Origin: Scatophagus argus
Taxonomy: Eukaryota; Chordata; Actinopteri; Scatophagidae
Reading direction: 5' to 3'
DNA length: 64,000 bases
NCBI RefSeq assembly: GCF_020382885.2
Contig: NC_058504.1
Location: 16,069,019 to 16,133,018 of the forward strand
Under the pieces are notes generated by a model. It was given only the letters and a program-made list of their open reading frames with translations, was not told where the DNA came from and made no database searches. Both the position numbers and the translations under genes were made by a program. Below, piece after piece: positions 11,417 through 26,800 of the stretch. Positions within the stretch are counted from its first letter, which is position 1. The number at the start of each line of letters is the position of its first letter.

Positions 11417-14400
11417 CTAGTTGACGTGGTTCAGGTGCACATTGCCCACATGAGGTGCCCAGGTACCAGGCCAGACCTGAAGAGAGAGGACCAACAGAAG
11501 GTTTAATGTTAAAACGAATGTAGTTAATTTTATCAGAGTAAAGGCAGAAAAACGAGCATGACAGTTAAACTCTATGCATATGATCTAACAGTATAAATGG
11601 GGACATTACCTGTTGTTGTGGGTCAGAGTTATCTGCATTGTTTGGGACCACTTTGATAATGGGGCTCCATGCAGGGTCACCAGTGTGCAAACCATTGTAC
11701 ATAGGTCCCCCTGGCCCGTCTGCCATGGGAGGATGAGGTGGCAGCATGGTTCCTCCATACATTGACATAGGCATCCCCTAAACAGACATTAAAGGCCCGT
11801 TGGTAAAAGACATGTAAATGGACAAGGGGTTAAATCTTCTATAGAGCTATGGCTGATATTACCTTTGGGAAGTCCATGTAACTGTTGGGCAAATGCTGAG
11901 GCTGGTGGTAATTGTTAGCAGGGTTTGCAATGCCTGTGTCATCCTGCTCCATGGGCTGGTGCTGAGAGAAGGCCGATTGCTCGGCTTGCAGCTGAGGGTG
12001 CAAGATGTGGCTGCTCATCAAGGGCTGGGACCAACCAGACATGGCCTCTGCACCAAGACACAAAGAGGCCCAGCGTTATTAGTAGATATCAGTTAGTACA
12101 GTGCAGTAATTGACACCATTTTACACCAAAAACAGCACAGATATGTGCAATGCGTAAACTCCAACCAGTAAACCCACTGGAAATGAGCAACGGACTCCTT
12201 TTTCATTGCCAGCAGACAAGTTTGGCTTTCTGTTTTGTGCCTAGTGCGTCATGTTCAACGTCACACATGCAACGGAAAAGAGCGAACAGTAGAAAACACT
12301 AGATCATATACCTCATCAGAATGCATCCAGAAGTCGTTAACATTTGCTTAAAAAATTGAATTAGACACTGAGTCGATGGTGGAAACGGCTCAAGAATGAG
12401 TCATCTCGTTTCCAACTAATCTGTTGAGAGCTGGGCTGTGTTCAAGCACTGCTCAATGAAGATGGATGGGAAAGGTTTTACGCGCCAACATCCCTGACTT
12501 CACTGAGCATTACAGCATCACCCAGAAAACGTGCCCAACCCAGCTGTCATTGTTACACTACAGCTGACTGTCAGCTGGAGCCGATAAACACCTGTGCCTA
12601 CTGCAGTAATTTTATGCGTGAATGAATGCCAATTGTACGCTTTCCCGTTGAAGCCAGAAGCCGGGTGTACATGACAGTCAGCAGGATTTTTGTCCAGTGT
12701 GAAAACAATATGTGTTTACCTTGATTCAAACAAACAAAAAATGTAAAACAAAATTCTGCTCTTACCTGAGGCACTGCCGACCCCAAATGACCAAATGCCT
12801 CCCTGTCCAACAGACGCCGTGTAGCTGGTGGTGAGGAGAGGTGGGTTGACAGAACCCGTCTGCCTGATCCTGGCCAGACGCTCGGTGCCGATGGGTGGGG
12901 GAACCTTCCGGTCCTGCTGCGAGGAGCTGCCTGGCTTAGGCACAGGAGGAGGAGCCACAGCTGAGGTGGAAAGGGCTGAGGATGACACCGTAGAGGGAGG
13001 CGGGACAGGAGATTCACCTAGTGCAGAAGAGACAGTATAGGAGGAAATAGCAAGGGTTAGGTTAATCTACATCGATAAATCAAGGCTGAAAAAGTATGAG
13101 AAAAATCACACTGAAAAAACAGGAGTGTGAACCTAATACCTGATGTGGACGCACTCCATGGATGAGGGGAAAAGTGCTGTCTGCTGAATGAGGGTGTGCC
13201 AACCGGTGTATGGCCGTGGAGATACACAGGGCTGCCAGAGATACTGGTGGCAAAGCTGGTCAGCGCTGTGGGTGCAGAAAAGCAAAGAAATGGCAGATCA
13301 GAACCTCAGAACATCCAACAACAAAGAAAGGAACCTCCATCCATTTTTGCACATCTCGAGAACCATTCATCTAATCTCCTTCACATATGGTGGGTGTATT
13401 GTTGGGGGTTCAAAGACATGCTCCGTGAAATTTGAAGCAATTAGGGCACGCAACACGTTCAATATTAATAAACTTTTGTCAGTGTTATACACAGCGCTCA
13501 AAAGCCACCAGACCCATTAAAAAAGTAATTTCTACAACACTGCTGTCATAGTTAACGTAACATGAGAGCGTGTGTCATCTAATGTTGTTAGTCAGACATT
13601 TCTGGTTACTGCAATGGCCATGTGTTAATGAGAAAACTTGACAGTGTCAAATTGTTTTATTTATTTTACTTGCTCCACACTGATGCCAATACATTTCCCA
13701 GAGATTATTTTAACTACATATTACTCCAGTGATTCAACAATTCCATCTCTTAACCTTTCTCAGTTTTAAGTCAAGCACTTAAAAGAATCATTTGATTAAT
13801 AATGACAAAAAAAAAACATTGTTAGAGGGAAGGTTAACCCTCACCCAAATTTGCTGGTTATACCTTATGAGGTCTCAGCTAATTTGAGTTTTAATGTCAA
13901 CGTTTTGATAACCCTACGCAGTCACTGTCAAATGTCAAGTACTTTGGATGACTGCTTCTCAAGAAAGTTGCAAGTAGCAGAAGAGGTCAAACAGGGACAA
14001 TGGGCACTGCACTAGTCTTGACAAATACAAGGCCTATATATCTGGCTGCATATATATGCCATTACTGCTCCTACTGTTTTTTCTAAATGAGTTCCTCTTA
14101 AAATCTGATTCTTAACCTCAAAGGTGTTATTTTGTTGGATACACATTTACAAACTGATCATGTCTTAACTTAAATAAAAAACTGTCGTACCGATGGGGCT
14201 GTTGACCATCCTCTGTGAGGCAGAGCGGAAGCCAGGGGCTTTGGAGCTGTCTGGAGGAGGTGGGGGCATCATATTCTCCATCTGACCCATGCTCATGTAG
14301 GCTGGTGGGGCCGAGTACGACTGCTCAGGAGGTGATCGTGCTGGCAGATGGCATGCACCCCACACCTGATTGTTTCCAACCTGCAAAAGTGAGCACAGTG

Positions 14401-17400
14401 CTTAACAACAGAATTGAACTGGGTGCATGACTGATCTTTGGGACTATGACATTGTACTGTTTAGTCATTTATAATTCTGTTCTACATGTACTATTTAACC
14501 CGCTTCTGTGTCATTTAAAGTCACTACAGAAAAACAAACAAAACTAAACTAAAACAAGACATCTTGAAAATGTCTAAATTATAAATGTTAATGCAACTGA
14601 CCTGGCTATTATTATCAAAGATACTGCTGAAGTTGAAGAGACCTGCAGGACCAAAGTTGGGGGGTATCTGCTGAGGCTTGCCTGCACTGGCCACATGCTG
14701 CATCTGTGAACCGTTCATCATCCCCAGGTTAGCAGAGACCTGAAGGGAACCTGGAGTCTGGGCTTGAGCTTGGGTCTGGGCTTGTGGAGGCAAACTTGTG
14801 GACTGAGACGTCTGGATTTGGGTCTGTTTTGGGGGTTCTTGCTGAGGGTTGAAGGGCACAAACACAGACTGTTGTTGCTGTTGCGTCTGCAGCTGTTGCT
14901 GCTGCTGCTGCTGCTCAGGAAGGGAATAGTAAGGCCCTGGTGGCTGCATACGATGGGAGACTCTGGGTGCAGGGGCTGAGAAGTGGGGTACAGTGTTGTT
15001 GGGGTGTGCAACATTGTGTGAAAGGACAGGAGGAGGTGCCGAAGGGAGGTGGGAGCTGTGCTGTGGGTTAAGGAGAGCTGGTGGAGCCTCTGAGGATTGG
15101 ACAGAGGAAGGAGGAGGAGGTAACTGCTGTCGAGGCTCTGGCTTTGGAGGTGAAGCCATGGTGGGGGCACTGAAACCCACAGAGTTGACGCTCTCACTGA
15201 CAGGCTGGTTCTCTACAGGTACGGAGGGCTTGTCTTTCCCAGGAGCGGCAACAGCACTGGGCTCTGATTTAATTGGCTGGATGGGAGGCTGTGAGATAGG
15301 TCCAACTGGTGGCTGAGGGACATTAGCGGTAGCTGTAGTGGAACTATGGTGTGCAGGAGAACCTGTGCCTTGTACTGCATTGCTGCCACTAGTTGAAGTG
15401 GCAGCAGCAGACACAGGGGTGACAATAGCAGGCTTGGGGTCAGGGGCAAAGAGCTGTTTTCTGACAGAGGAAGGAGTAGGGACGCTAGGCTGGGGATTGT
15501 ATGGAGTAGGATTAGGGGTATGAGGCGAGCCTGCAGCTGTAGACGTGTTAGGAGCAATGGTGGTGGTGTTGGTGGTTGTGACCGAGGATCCTGAGCTGGC
15601 TGCGTTGTTATGCTCACTGTGGGTCGAGTTGGGTCTGACCTGGCCTCCAGTGCTGCTGGTTCCTCCATTGTGTTTGGGGGAGCTGTTTGCACTGCCGGGA
15701 CTCACAGGACGCACAGGGAAGGGTCCCCAGGTGCTGGCAGCAGGAGAGAAGGTACCACCAAACTGGGCCATAGGTAGACGAGGATGTCTGATCTGGTGCA
15801 TGGTCTGAGCAGCCAGTAGAGCCAGCTGAGGATGGGCGTACGCCAAGGGCAGAGACACAGGGAAAGGTTGTCTAACGTTTGACGACAGTCCCTTCCCGAT
15901 CTTCCCCCCGGCCTGAGAGGATGATGAAGATGAGGATGAAGAGGGCTGGAATGAGACACCCGTGGGGGTGACCAATGAGCTCAAGGCCTTTGGCCCAGCG
16001 GTTGAGCCACTGGTGGCTCCTGTGGTACTGGGGAATGAAGCTGAGGTCGTTTTAGAGCCTGGGGCTCTGATGTGATTCCTGGGGATCAGATCTTCAAGCT
16101 CTTTGGCTGGGTCTTGAATCAGCGCGTTGATTAGCTGGACTGCATACCTTGTAGATTCTGTGCCTCCTCTGAAACAACAAAGCGCACTTTATTTGAACTA
16201 GGTTCTTGTGTTAAATATTATAACAAATCCAAAAAGTTGATGTAATTCAGCTTTATGACAGACCGGAGCAGAAACAAAAAAAATTGCAGAAATGAAGTGC
16301 AAGTATGATCATTTTCCAGTTTTGGGTAAGCTGCACTACAAAGTTAATTGCTTTCAACTGGCCAAAAAAAAAAAAAAAAACTCCAATGGTCTGCAGCACA
16401 TATAGTTTAAACCCAATCCTGGTGCATGAAGGCCTAGGTCTAATATTGCTGCTGCTGCTTCATTGTTCTCATGTACTCAGTCTTCATATCTTAACCTGTT
16501 GACCAACTGGACTAGTTTCTTGCGGTATTAAAAATGATTTGAGCAATATACTAACAAGAGCAAATGTATAGGTTTGCTGTTTTCAGGGCTACAGAGTAAA
16601 CATGTCCACACACCAGAGCCAGTTAGCCGACCTGAACATTTGAATTAAGTGTTTGCTGAGCACATAAAACTGAGTCTGTTCTCTAACAGTCTCACTAATG
16701 GAGGCAAAACCTTCTTTGCAAAAATTTGCACTTACAGGCTTAAGAGTGCTGATCCTTTATGTATGTAGTGCAGTACAACACTGCTAAGGTGATGATTTTG
16801 ACATATGAAAACAGTGAAGATGATGAGATGTAAAGAAAAAAGAAAAATAAACTTGCCTAGATTCTACTTTAAATTAAGTCTTGCACAGTTGCACTGCAGG
16901 ACTGGTCCACAAAGAAGAAACAACTTCATACAGAAAGAGCTTACAAGCTTAATGTATTGAACTGTTACACTACAGCTGCAGTGGTGTTTACAGTCCACCA
17001 GAGGGCATTATTTTTACCTTATGGTGATCATCCTCTCCCCGTTCTTATCCTTCTGTTTGTCTACGTCAATGTGAGCTCCTGTCACATCCTGGATGGCTGT
17101 GATGTTGCATCCTCCTCGGCCCATGATCCGAGACACAACAGAGGCTGGCACAGACAGCTTCTTCGATCTTCAAAAGAAGCAGTGACATTTCATTATTTGT
17201 TATGCATAATGGCAGATGGAAACACTACAGATTGTAATTTACATCAACTGACATCCACATACTGAATAAGTTCCATGCAGAATTTTAAGAACAATCTTTC
17301 ACTTTCAGTCATCAAAACCCTGTGAAAAGCTGCAATGTAAACAGATAACATAAAATACCCACTGACCTTCTGACCACCTCTTTCCAGCCTTCTTCTCTCT

Positions 17401-17816
17401 TCTGGCCTCTCTTGGGGCTTGTGAGGCTGAGTTTACTGCTCGGTGAGGTGACGGGAAGAGCCATGGTCTTGAATGGAGAGGGCAAGGAATTGGAGGTGGA
17501 GTCAATCATGTCTGGAGTTCTGTGACAAAACAGGCAAAGTTCATCATGAAATGGATACAGACGTTGAAGAGTTAATGCACTAGTTGTGTTGTTTAACAAA
17601 GTGGAAATGATCATTTTAAATAAGCAGCTACACACACTTCATGTCAAAAGATACATTTGCTCTTCTCCAACAGGGACTTACTTTTGCGTTGGTTTTGAGA
17701 TGGCGACTGTGACTTTGCTGTCCAACTTGCCATCAGTCTGTGGCTGAGGACAGTGTCTCTTCTCTGGGCCGCGCAGGACGATCTGGGACTGCGCCACTCC
17801 TGAGGAGGGGGCTGAG

Positions 17817-17848
<32 letters not shown>

Positions 17849-20800
17849 GGAGGAGGCGGAGGAGGTGAGGTCAGGGAGGCAGTTGAGCTCCTGACTCTTG
17901 CCCCCGCTGCTGCTGCTCTCACTGGCACAGTCGGTACTATCCAAGGGGTCAGAATCGCTGTTGCCACCTGTCACTCCCCCACCCCCACCCCGTGGCTCAC
18001 CGTGGATCTTGTTCTTGTCAGCCTTGTGCTGTGCTAGTGCAACCTAGAAGGAACACATACATAGGTGCTTTTAGTCTTCATAACCAGCACATTATGACTA
18101 AAAAGACAAACAATCCCATTTTTAAAAGCTGTAGTATTCACCTGCGGATCCTGTAATATGATGGGTTCGTTGGGCGAAGAGTCCTTGGTCTTGTTCTTTT
18201 TGTTCTTGCGATTGGTGCTCGGAGTGGTGGCAACACTCGCTCGCTTCTTACCAAAAGCTGTAGTGAAAGTGGCGGAGGTGGCAGATATACCGATGGTGGT
18301 GGTGGTGGTTGCACTCGGAGGCTCAATGGGAACCTCTGTTTCTGAAAGGGGATTAAATTCAAGCAGGGACGTTACCAAACACTTAATTCTAGTACAAAAA
18401 AAGTGCAAATGCTAGAAAACACCAGTTCTGCAGTTTCTTAACTTATGGCAAAAGTCATAAATTGTTACCATCAGCTGAATCCTCCTTCTGCTCCTGCATC
18501 TCAGAGGAATCTTCCTTTGTTTTCTGCCCCTCCTCTTCCTCCTGCTTCCTCTTTTGCTCCTCCTTCTTCTTCTTGCGTTTCTCCTTACGCTTCTCTCGTT
18601 TAGCAGCCAGAGCTTGCTTCTTGCTCTCCTCCCGGGACTGTCACAGACAACACCAAGTCATAAAAATCAGGCTTGTCCTCATCTAGTGTATTCACTGTGT
18701 TCAGAATGTGATAAGCTCCCAAAGCACAGCCACAGGGTGTGACATTACCTTCTCCAAGTCTAGCTCCTTGAGGAGAATGCTAGCATTCTTGTTGGCCTCA
18801 GCTGCCTGCTGGTCTTTGGCTTTGACAATGGTCTCCATGCACTGGTGGCACTTCTTCAACAGCTCCTGCAACAACAGGAAAGCAACAGCTAGAGTTAAAG
18901 CTTTGCTAACATCTCTATCAGTTATGTCACTTCCAATAAGTGTAGCACACTAACTGAAAAGGAAATCGATGCCTACCTTGTCAGCAATTGTGGCGATATA
19001 TCTCATGCACTCAATATCTGATGGGAACTGGTTGACTTCCTTCACAAGATACTGCACCACCTTCACATGACCCTATAATGTAAAATGTCATTAAATGTAA
19101 GTAAATTGTTTGATGACCAGAGGTTTGCCAAAGCACAGCATGATCCACTAATAATCAGGCTTCTGGTAAACTATGCACCTTGCGAAAAGCAGCCATGAGT
19201 GGGGTAATCTTGCGGTTGTCTGCAGCATCCACATCAGCACTGGCATGCACCAAGAGCTGGACAACGTCAAAATGACCACCATTTGCTGCCAGCCAGAGAG
19301 GAGTGTTCCCTTTCTTGTTTCGTACATCGATATGGGCACCCCTGCAAAGACAGAACCACCAAAAGAATGCCTTCATACTTGTACCTCCCCAGCATTAAAG
19401 GTGAAAAGCCTGACTTGGAAAACAAAGCACCTTTTTTTAAAAACACATTGGCAGTTTCAATGAAAGCAGCTATACATCTCTTTATTGACAAGCACAATGT
19501 CACATCAACAAATCACCTCAACCTGCAGGAAATTCAAACTTACAGCTTCAAAATTCACTCAATAACAGAAACGATTGAAGATTATCTCATTACAAGAAAA
19601 TTAGAAGTTCTGTAGAGACACACCCAAGAGCACTCACCTGTTGATAAGCAGCTCACAAAACTTGTAGTGGCCTTTATCTGCAGCAATGGTGAGGGCAGTG
19701 TCTCTGGATGAGGGAACAGGTGGAGCATTGACATCGGCGCCTTTGTCCAGCAGCACTCGGCCCACCTCCGCATAACCTCCGGAGGCTGCCTCCATTAGAG
19801 GAGTAAGGCCAGTCTACATGAAGTGAGAATATTTAGAAATTAATTTATTAGGTCTGGACACTGGAGGTGCATGCGCCTTGGTGAACATGATCCAAACTTC
19901 TCACCTTAGCACGATGCTCTACGTTGGCCTTGCGATCAAGCAGCAGACTGACGACCTCCGCCCGCCCCTGAAAGCAGGCTAGTGTCAGAGCTGTGTTTCT
20001 GTTGGTCTCAATCTGGGCGTTGATGTCAGAGCCCATGTCTAGCAACAGCTTCACTGCTGGTACATGACCATTCATAGCTGCCAGCATCAGAGGAGAGATT
20101 CCCAGCTTACTGCCAGTCCTGGTGAGAAAATAAACAGTTTAGAAATTAAAAACCTGTGTAATGTGCATTAAGAAGCACAACATGAATCACTGAGTATTTG
20201 TCTTGATTTCAGTTAACAACATTTTACTACAATTCAGCAATTTAACGTGTATTTTCACTTTCTGCAGATGAACATTTATCAAATTAGCAGCTTATTAAGT
20301 TTCAGAGCTAATTCCTTACAGCTTCCTAATTTCAACCGAGATAATCACTACTTACTTTTGGGTGTGGCTAGAAACCAAATACACATATAATGGAGATGTT
20401 GTACTTGTTTGGCGTCAGGTGGTTAAACTTAAATGTCTCTGGACTACTAGTTCATGCACTTTCAGAAACTAACAACGCCACATTCAGATTAAGAAGATGT
20501 TTGACGGTTGAGATGCTTTTAATAGCAAGAATCGCTGCACCCTGCCCATGACTGGCTTACATTGATATTCTTACCCTAACCACACTCACTCCTCATGCCT
20601 AAGCCTACCCAACAAAAATAACCAATCAGAGGCAGAGTAAAGCAGGTCTTATCAGAGAAATAGCGAGATTCATAATAACACGACAATGAACTTAATGTGG
20701 CTGGACATATTTCACTTTTATGAAGGGGGCAAAATGAATACTGTGTTCTTGTTGCTCACCTGGAGTTAATTTCAGCTCCAGCATTGAGCAGAATCTTGAT

Positions 20801-23800
20801 GATGTTGACATAACCCCCAGAAGCTGCCAGGCTAAGAGGCGTGTAGTCAGAAACATTGCGGTGTTCCTTATTGGCTCCCCGAAGCAGCAGCAGCTCAACC
20901 ACCTGATCAACACAAGTGACAGTCACACAGCAACGTTAAAGCCAAGAAAATTATCGACAGGAATGTCAATACTGTGAAGGTAAACTGAAAGAGCATGCTC
21001 TTACCTCCTGGCGTCCACCAGAGCAGGCCAGCGAGAGGGGCGTGTCTTTGGTTCTCTCTGACTGAGCCTCAATGTCACCCCCTTTGTCCAGGAGCACTTC
21101 TACCACTCCCACGTGGCCAGCAGTAGCAGCCAGGATCAGAGGAGTAAAACCTGTGGATGGAAGGGGAAGGCTTTTTATCATTCATAATACTATGGAAATA
21201 CATTTCCTATGCTCATTTTACCATCATGCTTTCAAACCTTTTTTGTCCCGGTGTTCAATGTTGGCTCCCCGTGCAATGAGGACAGACACAAGCTCCTCAT
21301 GTCCTCCTGCACACGCCAGCGTCAGCGCTGTGTCATGGTTACTCTCCGTCTGTGAAAGCAAACAACACCTCTTACCAGGGTAGAGGACTGCATACATGTA
21401 CTCACTTGGATTTACAATTTCAAGATTTCTGCCATGTCAAATTGGCACTGTGTCTTACATGTGCATCTATGTCAACAGAGGGGTAGAGGGGCAGGACCGA
21501 TGGGGGTGAGGCGATGTTTGCGGGCATCTGTGTGGGTGGCTGGGACAGGGGTGTGGGTGAGGTTGTAGTGTTCAGCATGGGCACACGGCTGCTCACAGCT
21601 GCAACAGAGAAAAACAGAAAAGAGTTCTATGAGCATACAGATCAGGGATTTCACACACACTTGCACCTAATGAGTGTCAACTACAATATCAGGTAAGCTT
21701 CAACAAGAAATACACTTGCCTGCCATGATGTCATCCAGCGTGTCTGTGAGCGTTTGTGCAGGTGTAGCTACCATGAGCCCATCTGGAGCCTGCTGAGGTA
21801 TCATTCCTGGGCCTAACCCAGTCAATTGTTGACCCTGCTGCTGTTGGCCGAGCATCTGCTGCCCTACCAGTACCCTCTGCAGCTCTGGGCTGGTGCTTCG
21901 CGGGTAGTCTGCAGGGTTGTAGTCTGGCAGGGGTTGGATAGGGACAAAGGCAGCCTGAAGAGATGGCGGAGGAGGTTGGGGCTGCGCCTGTGGTGAAGGG
22001 GGCAGAGGAGGCTGCTGTGGCGGCTGTGGAGGCTGTGGCCCATCCCTGTACAGGATTGTGCCCACCTGAGGAAGCTTGGGGTAATCGTCCTCTTCTCCAT
22101 CTCCCTCTTCCTCTGAAGCTTCCTCTTCATTATCATCTTCCTCTTCCTGAAATTTAAGAGAAAAAGTCTTCAGAGTCAAAAAAAACATTGTCAGAAGACA
22201 CCCCTAACATAAAAAAATAAATAAATAACAGTTTCACCTCTTCCCCATCGTCTCCTGGCTGGTCCTCTTGCTCCCCATCCTTGTTGGCCTCTTCATCTGT
22301 GTCAGAGCTGGTGTGTACTAGGGCACCAGGCGTAATGGGCAGGGGCCCTGGAGCAGACGTTGTACTTCCAGGCCCCGGACCTGGGCCCTGGCTCTGTCCG
22401 GCCTCCTGGTCCTCCTTTAAACCCTTCGCCTCCATGTACTCTTTGGTGAACTGTTGCTGTGTTTTCAGCTGCAGCTGGCGTTCCACCTTCTGCAGCTCCT
22501 TCAAGATTTTCTTCTTTTTCTGCACCTTAGTGGGTGACAGTTACATCCCTATTTGACTAACTTCTGATACATGCTATGTATGTAAAATAACATCAAATGT
22601 GGATATGCTTGCAAGGTAGTTTCCATCTTACTTAAAATGCTGAAACAATGTTTCAAAATGAGATCTTAAATGAATGATGGATTATACCTGCTCCTCTCTG
22701 CTTTTCTTCAGCTCCTCAATTTTGTCTTTGGTGAGCGGCTCCCCCTGAATGAGCTCTAGTGACTGAAGCTGGGCCTTCTCAATAGCACTGATTCTCTGGC
22801 CCAGCTCATTCAGCTTTCCCTCGGTCTCCTCCACGATGCACTCTAGAGGCTGGCATAAGTGGAAGGGTGGCAAGGGCTCCGCTTCAGGCCCTCGGCCAAC
22901 AGAGCTGGGAATACCGGGCTGAAGGGCCGCCTGTCTCTGCTTGGACACGCCTGGATTTGAGCAAAAGGATCAAAGAAGTTGAGAATTTAGATGATTGAAC
23001 AAAAAAATACTACAAAACTGGGGCTGACTTGCTTAGTAAAGTCCACATTCATACAGTCACTGGGTGACAGGACTTGTAGAAATGAATACCTTTGCTGGAA
23101 ACGGGTGGGGGTGTGGCAATGTTTGAAGGGGCTCGGTCGGGCTCCGGAGGGGGAACTACCGTGGGGAGAGCTTGGAATGGGACACGAGGAACCTGTTACG
23201 GTAGAGGACATGCTTGTTTTAAGTGATGCAAAACAACTATTAGATCTACTTCTTACAAGAAACAGACATATATTCCCAAGGAGAACATTTATAAAAAGTT
23301 CAACTCATTACTGTATTTACCTGAGAGGCATCTTGTGAAGGGGGAGTGAGTTGGGAAAGGTCAGGAGCTGGGACAGACAGGATATTGTTGGGGTAGTCCA
23401 ACAAGTAGGAAACCACATTAGTGTGGCCACCCTTAGCAGCTTCTATCAACATGGTTGAACCATCCTACAAGGAGAAAACATACATGGTTTCAATGATGGC
23501 CACTCTACACATATGGACAAGCATAAATATTCTAACTGGTCTAACTCTATGTCCAGAATGCGTGTGCGTTTGTGTTACTTTGAGTCTGTGTGTAGGATCT
23601 GCCCCATGTGCCAGCAGCAGCTCCACCACAGCCAGATGTCCTCCAGCGCAGGCCAGAGACACCACTGTGTGATCATTGTTGGCAGTAGCTCTGTTCACAT
23701 TAGCACCTGGACAAAAGAAGAAACAAAACATGAACTCGACATTTATTATATATGGCTCTCATTACATATACGCTTTTGTACTAATCACCCTATGAGTGTA

Positions 23801-26800
23801 AATCCTTCCATGATAAACCATTTTCTAGTCAAACTGTTGAAATTAATAAATGCCAGTGTTCAAATAAGTTTTAAGAGTTCTATCTCATTATATGAGTACG
23901 TATTAACTTATTAACCTTCACCAAATTAATATTCCAATTTCTCTCTCCGCCTGTATCAGAGAGTCACCTGACATATTTACCCCCCCCCAGTGTGTTCATA
24001 GACAAACAATACAGTCAGATTTGATGAAAAAATAAATAAAATCTGAAATTTGAAAAGTAACCTTTTAACTGATTTGGGCAAAAATAAATAACAACTTAAA
24101 AAAAAAAAAGTACATTTAAGTTGGCTAATCTAAACAGTTAGCCAATGTCACACCTTTGCTGATAAGGAACTGCACTGTACAGAGATGTCCTGCCCTTGCT
24201 GCCTTCATCAAGGGTGTCCGCCCCCCTTCAGACTCGTGTTCCTATTGGACAAAGGTGAAGATGCGTTCGTTCGAACATAGTTTAGTATAGAAGTTAAAAA
24301 GAAGAGTTATATACATTCTGAAAACAAGCTCTTGTGGTTCTACCAGCTTCAAACCTTGATTCCCACTAAAGAGCATTCAGTTTGATGGAATAACACTTAC
24401 ACACAAAGACATGCATTTTATTATGCATCTGTTCCGGTGTTTTCTAAATCGATGTAAAACACGGGTCAATCATTACTGACAAAGTGAATTTTAAGTTCAT
24501 GGCCTACCAAGTTAGCTCCAGCCTGCAGCAGCACATCCGCCACGTCAGTGTGTCCGTTCTCACACGCATACGTCAATGCTGTGTCACCCGTTGCTGTGGT
24601 GGCATGAACATTTGCCCCTGAGTAACAAAACCCGAGAGATTAGGACTGTAAGTGCACAAGAAAAGCAAAGACATTTTTAAACACATTCAGGCTTGTCTGT
24701 TTCCTAGATCTGCCCTCGTTTTTCTTGCCCACCTGCAGCCAGTAGGTATTTGACCAACTCCAGATGGCCTTCCTGTGCAGCCTCCATTAAAGGTGTGGAG
24801 CATCCCAGCTCAATGTCAGCACCCGCCTTGATGAGGAAATCAGCCACTTCCAAGAAGCCTCCACAGCATGCTAGAGTCAAAGCTGTCTCCTGGGTCTCCT
24901 CTGTCTGGGCATTAATGTTAGCACCTGGACAAAAAAAAAAAAACAAAAAAAAAAACAAGAACAGATAGAGATTAGTGACTGTTAGTTTTCAAAAGTGCAA
25001 AATACACAATTTCATACCTCAAAAGACCTCAAACATTCTTATATAATTTCCTAGATTACACTGATCATAGCCAACAAAGTCAGCTTCCATTTACCAAATG
25101 CAGGTGCAAAACTTGCTTACCTTGAGCCAGCAGCAGTGCTACCATCTCCTCATGACCTTCTCTAGCTGCCTCCATCAGAGGGGTGTAGCCCTCATCATTT
25201 ACCTGCACACCAACAGAAGCATCAGAAACTTAAACATACTTAGGTTTAAGTATGACTCACTACAGCATTACTCTGATGTAGAACTCAGCCAGTGTTTTGT
25301 GTCTATCTGTAGCACAGAGGATGAAAAATGTCAATTGAGACTGACATGGTCGACATCTTGACATAAAATGTGTGGGGGTAAAGGAGAGAGAGACCACAAA
25401 AACCATTGGAAGCAATGTCATTTGGCCAGGCATTTTGCAATCTTGAGTCCTTCTTCTGTCTAAATTAAGCTTCAAATAAAAGCAATGAAATAGGGCCATT
25501 TTTTTTGTTTTTCTTGCTTGTTGTGCCTTGCATTAAAAAAAACACATGTAGTCAGTTTTATAAATGTCTGTTAAACGTCAATAACAAATTAAAATTAAAC
25601 CCCTCGCTGGTATGATATTAAGCAGAATATATGACAGCAGTAGCAGGACAAAAATTCAAAAAATGCTCTACAGCTCCACAATTCATTTATAAAGACATAG
25701 CTATAGGAAGAAAAAGTGCAAGGAAAGTGCACCCTCTCCTCTATTTTATGGTCTTCCTCAAAACTTGTGTTGACATTCAGGAATCTGGCTCTTCACACAC
25801 CTCCTCCAAGTTGGCTCCTCTCTCTATGAGCAAGGCTGCCAGCTCCACATGTCCTCCACAGGCTGCAAGGGTAAGGGGTGACTCGAAGGAATCGGCTGGC
25901 ATGTTGACCTGCGCACCGCTGTCCAACAGCAGCCGTGCCACCTCCACATGGCCGTCCTGGGACAGCGAGACACACATAGAGAATGTAGAGATAAGCACCT
26001 GAATAAATATATGGGATCACTTTTCCTCTTAAATAATCAGAAAGTTATCCAATTCTTTCAACATAAACGGAATGTTTTTTTTCAAATATATGTTTTCAAA
26101 TATAAACAAACATAAAAAAGTAGAAGGGTGAACTGAAATGAATCTTGAAAAGAAAATGTTCAGGTGTTTAGGTTTGGGTCAGATGCTCACCATGCACGCC
26201 TCCATCAATGCTGTGTGCATCTCATCTGTTTTATGTTCCTGGTCTGCTCCAGCCTCCAAAAGAAAACGCACCATATCCAAGTGGCCTGAGGCACACAAAC
26301 AAAAATTAATTTTCTAAACATTTTATCACTGTTAAATGTATTACAAAAGATCATAGTAATAGCACATAACCTAAATATAAACATCAACAGGACAAATACT
26401 AAATTTAAGTTCTGACCTTTATAGCAGGCAAGCGTGAGAGCACTCTCCTTGAACTCATTGGAGTGTGTGTTGATTCCAGCGCCATACTCCAAAAGTACCC
26501 TGGCCACTTCCACATGGCCAGCACTGGCCGCCTCCATTAGAGGTGTGTGTCCGTTCTCGTTGTGGTCCTCAATGTTAGCACCCTCTTTCAGCAGCACTTT
26601 CACCACATCAACGAAGCCACCAGCACATGCGTACGTCAAAGCTGTGTTACCTGGAAGACAGCAGGGGATAAACTGAGTACAAAGGAAAGAGAGAAAAGCA
26701 ATTATACAGAACTACTGAGAAATGAAAGAGTATTATACCTGTGGAGGATTGAGCATTAACATCTGCTCCATGGACCAGAAGAAGCTTGACAATGTCCACA

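Noticed and set aside
14718-15808. Long overlapping frames on both strands
   Set aside because: They are shadows of ankhd1 exon 33, which has skewed base use; only the minus frame matches the family.
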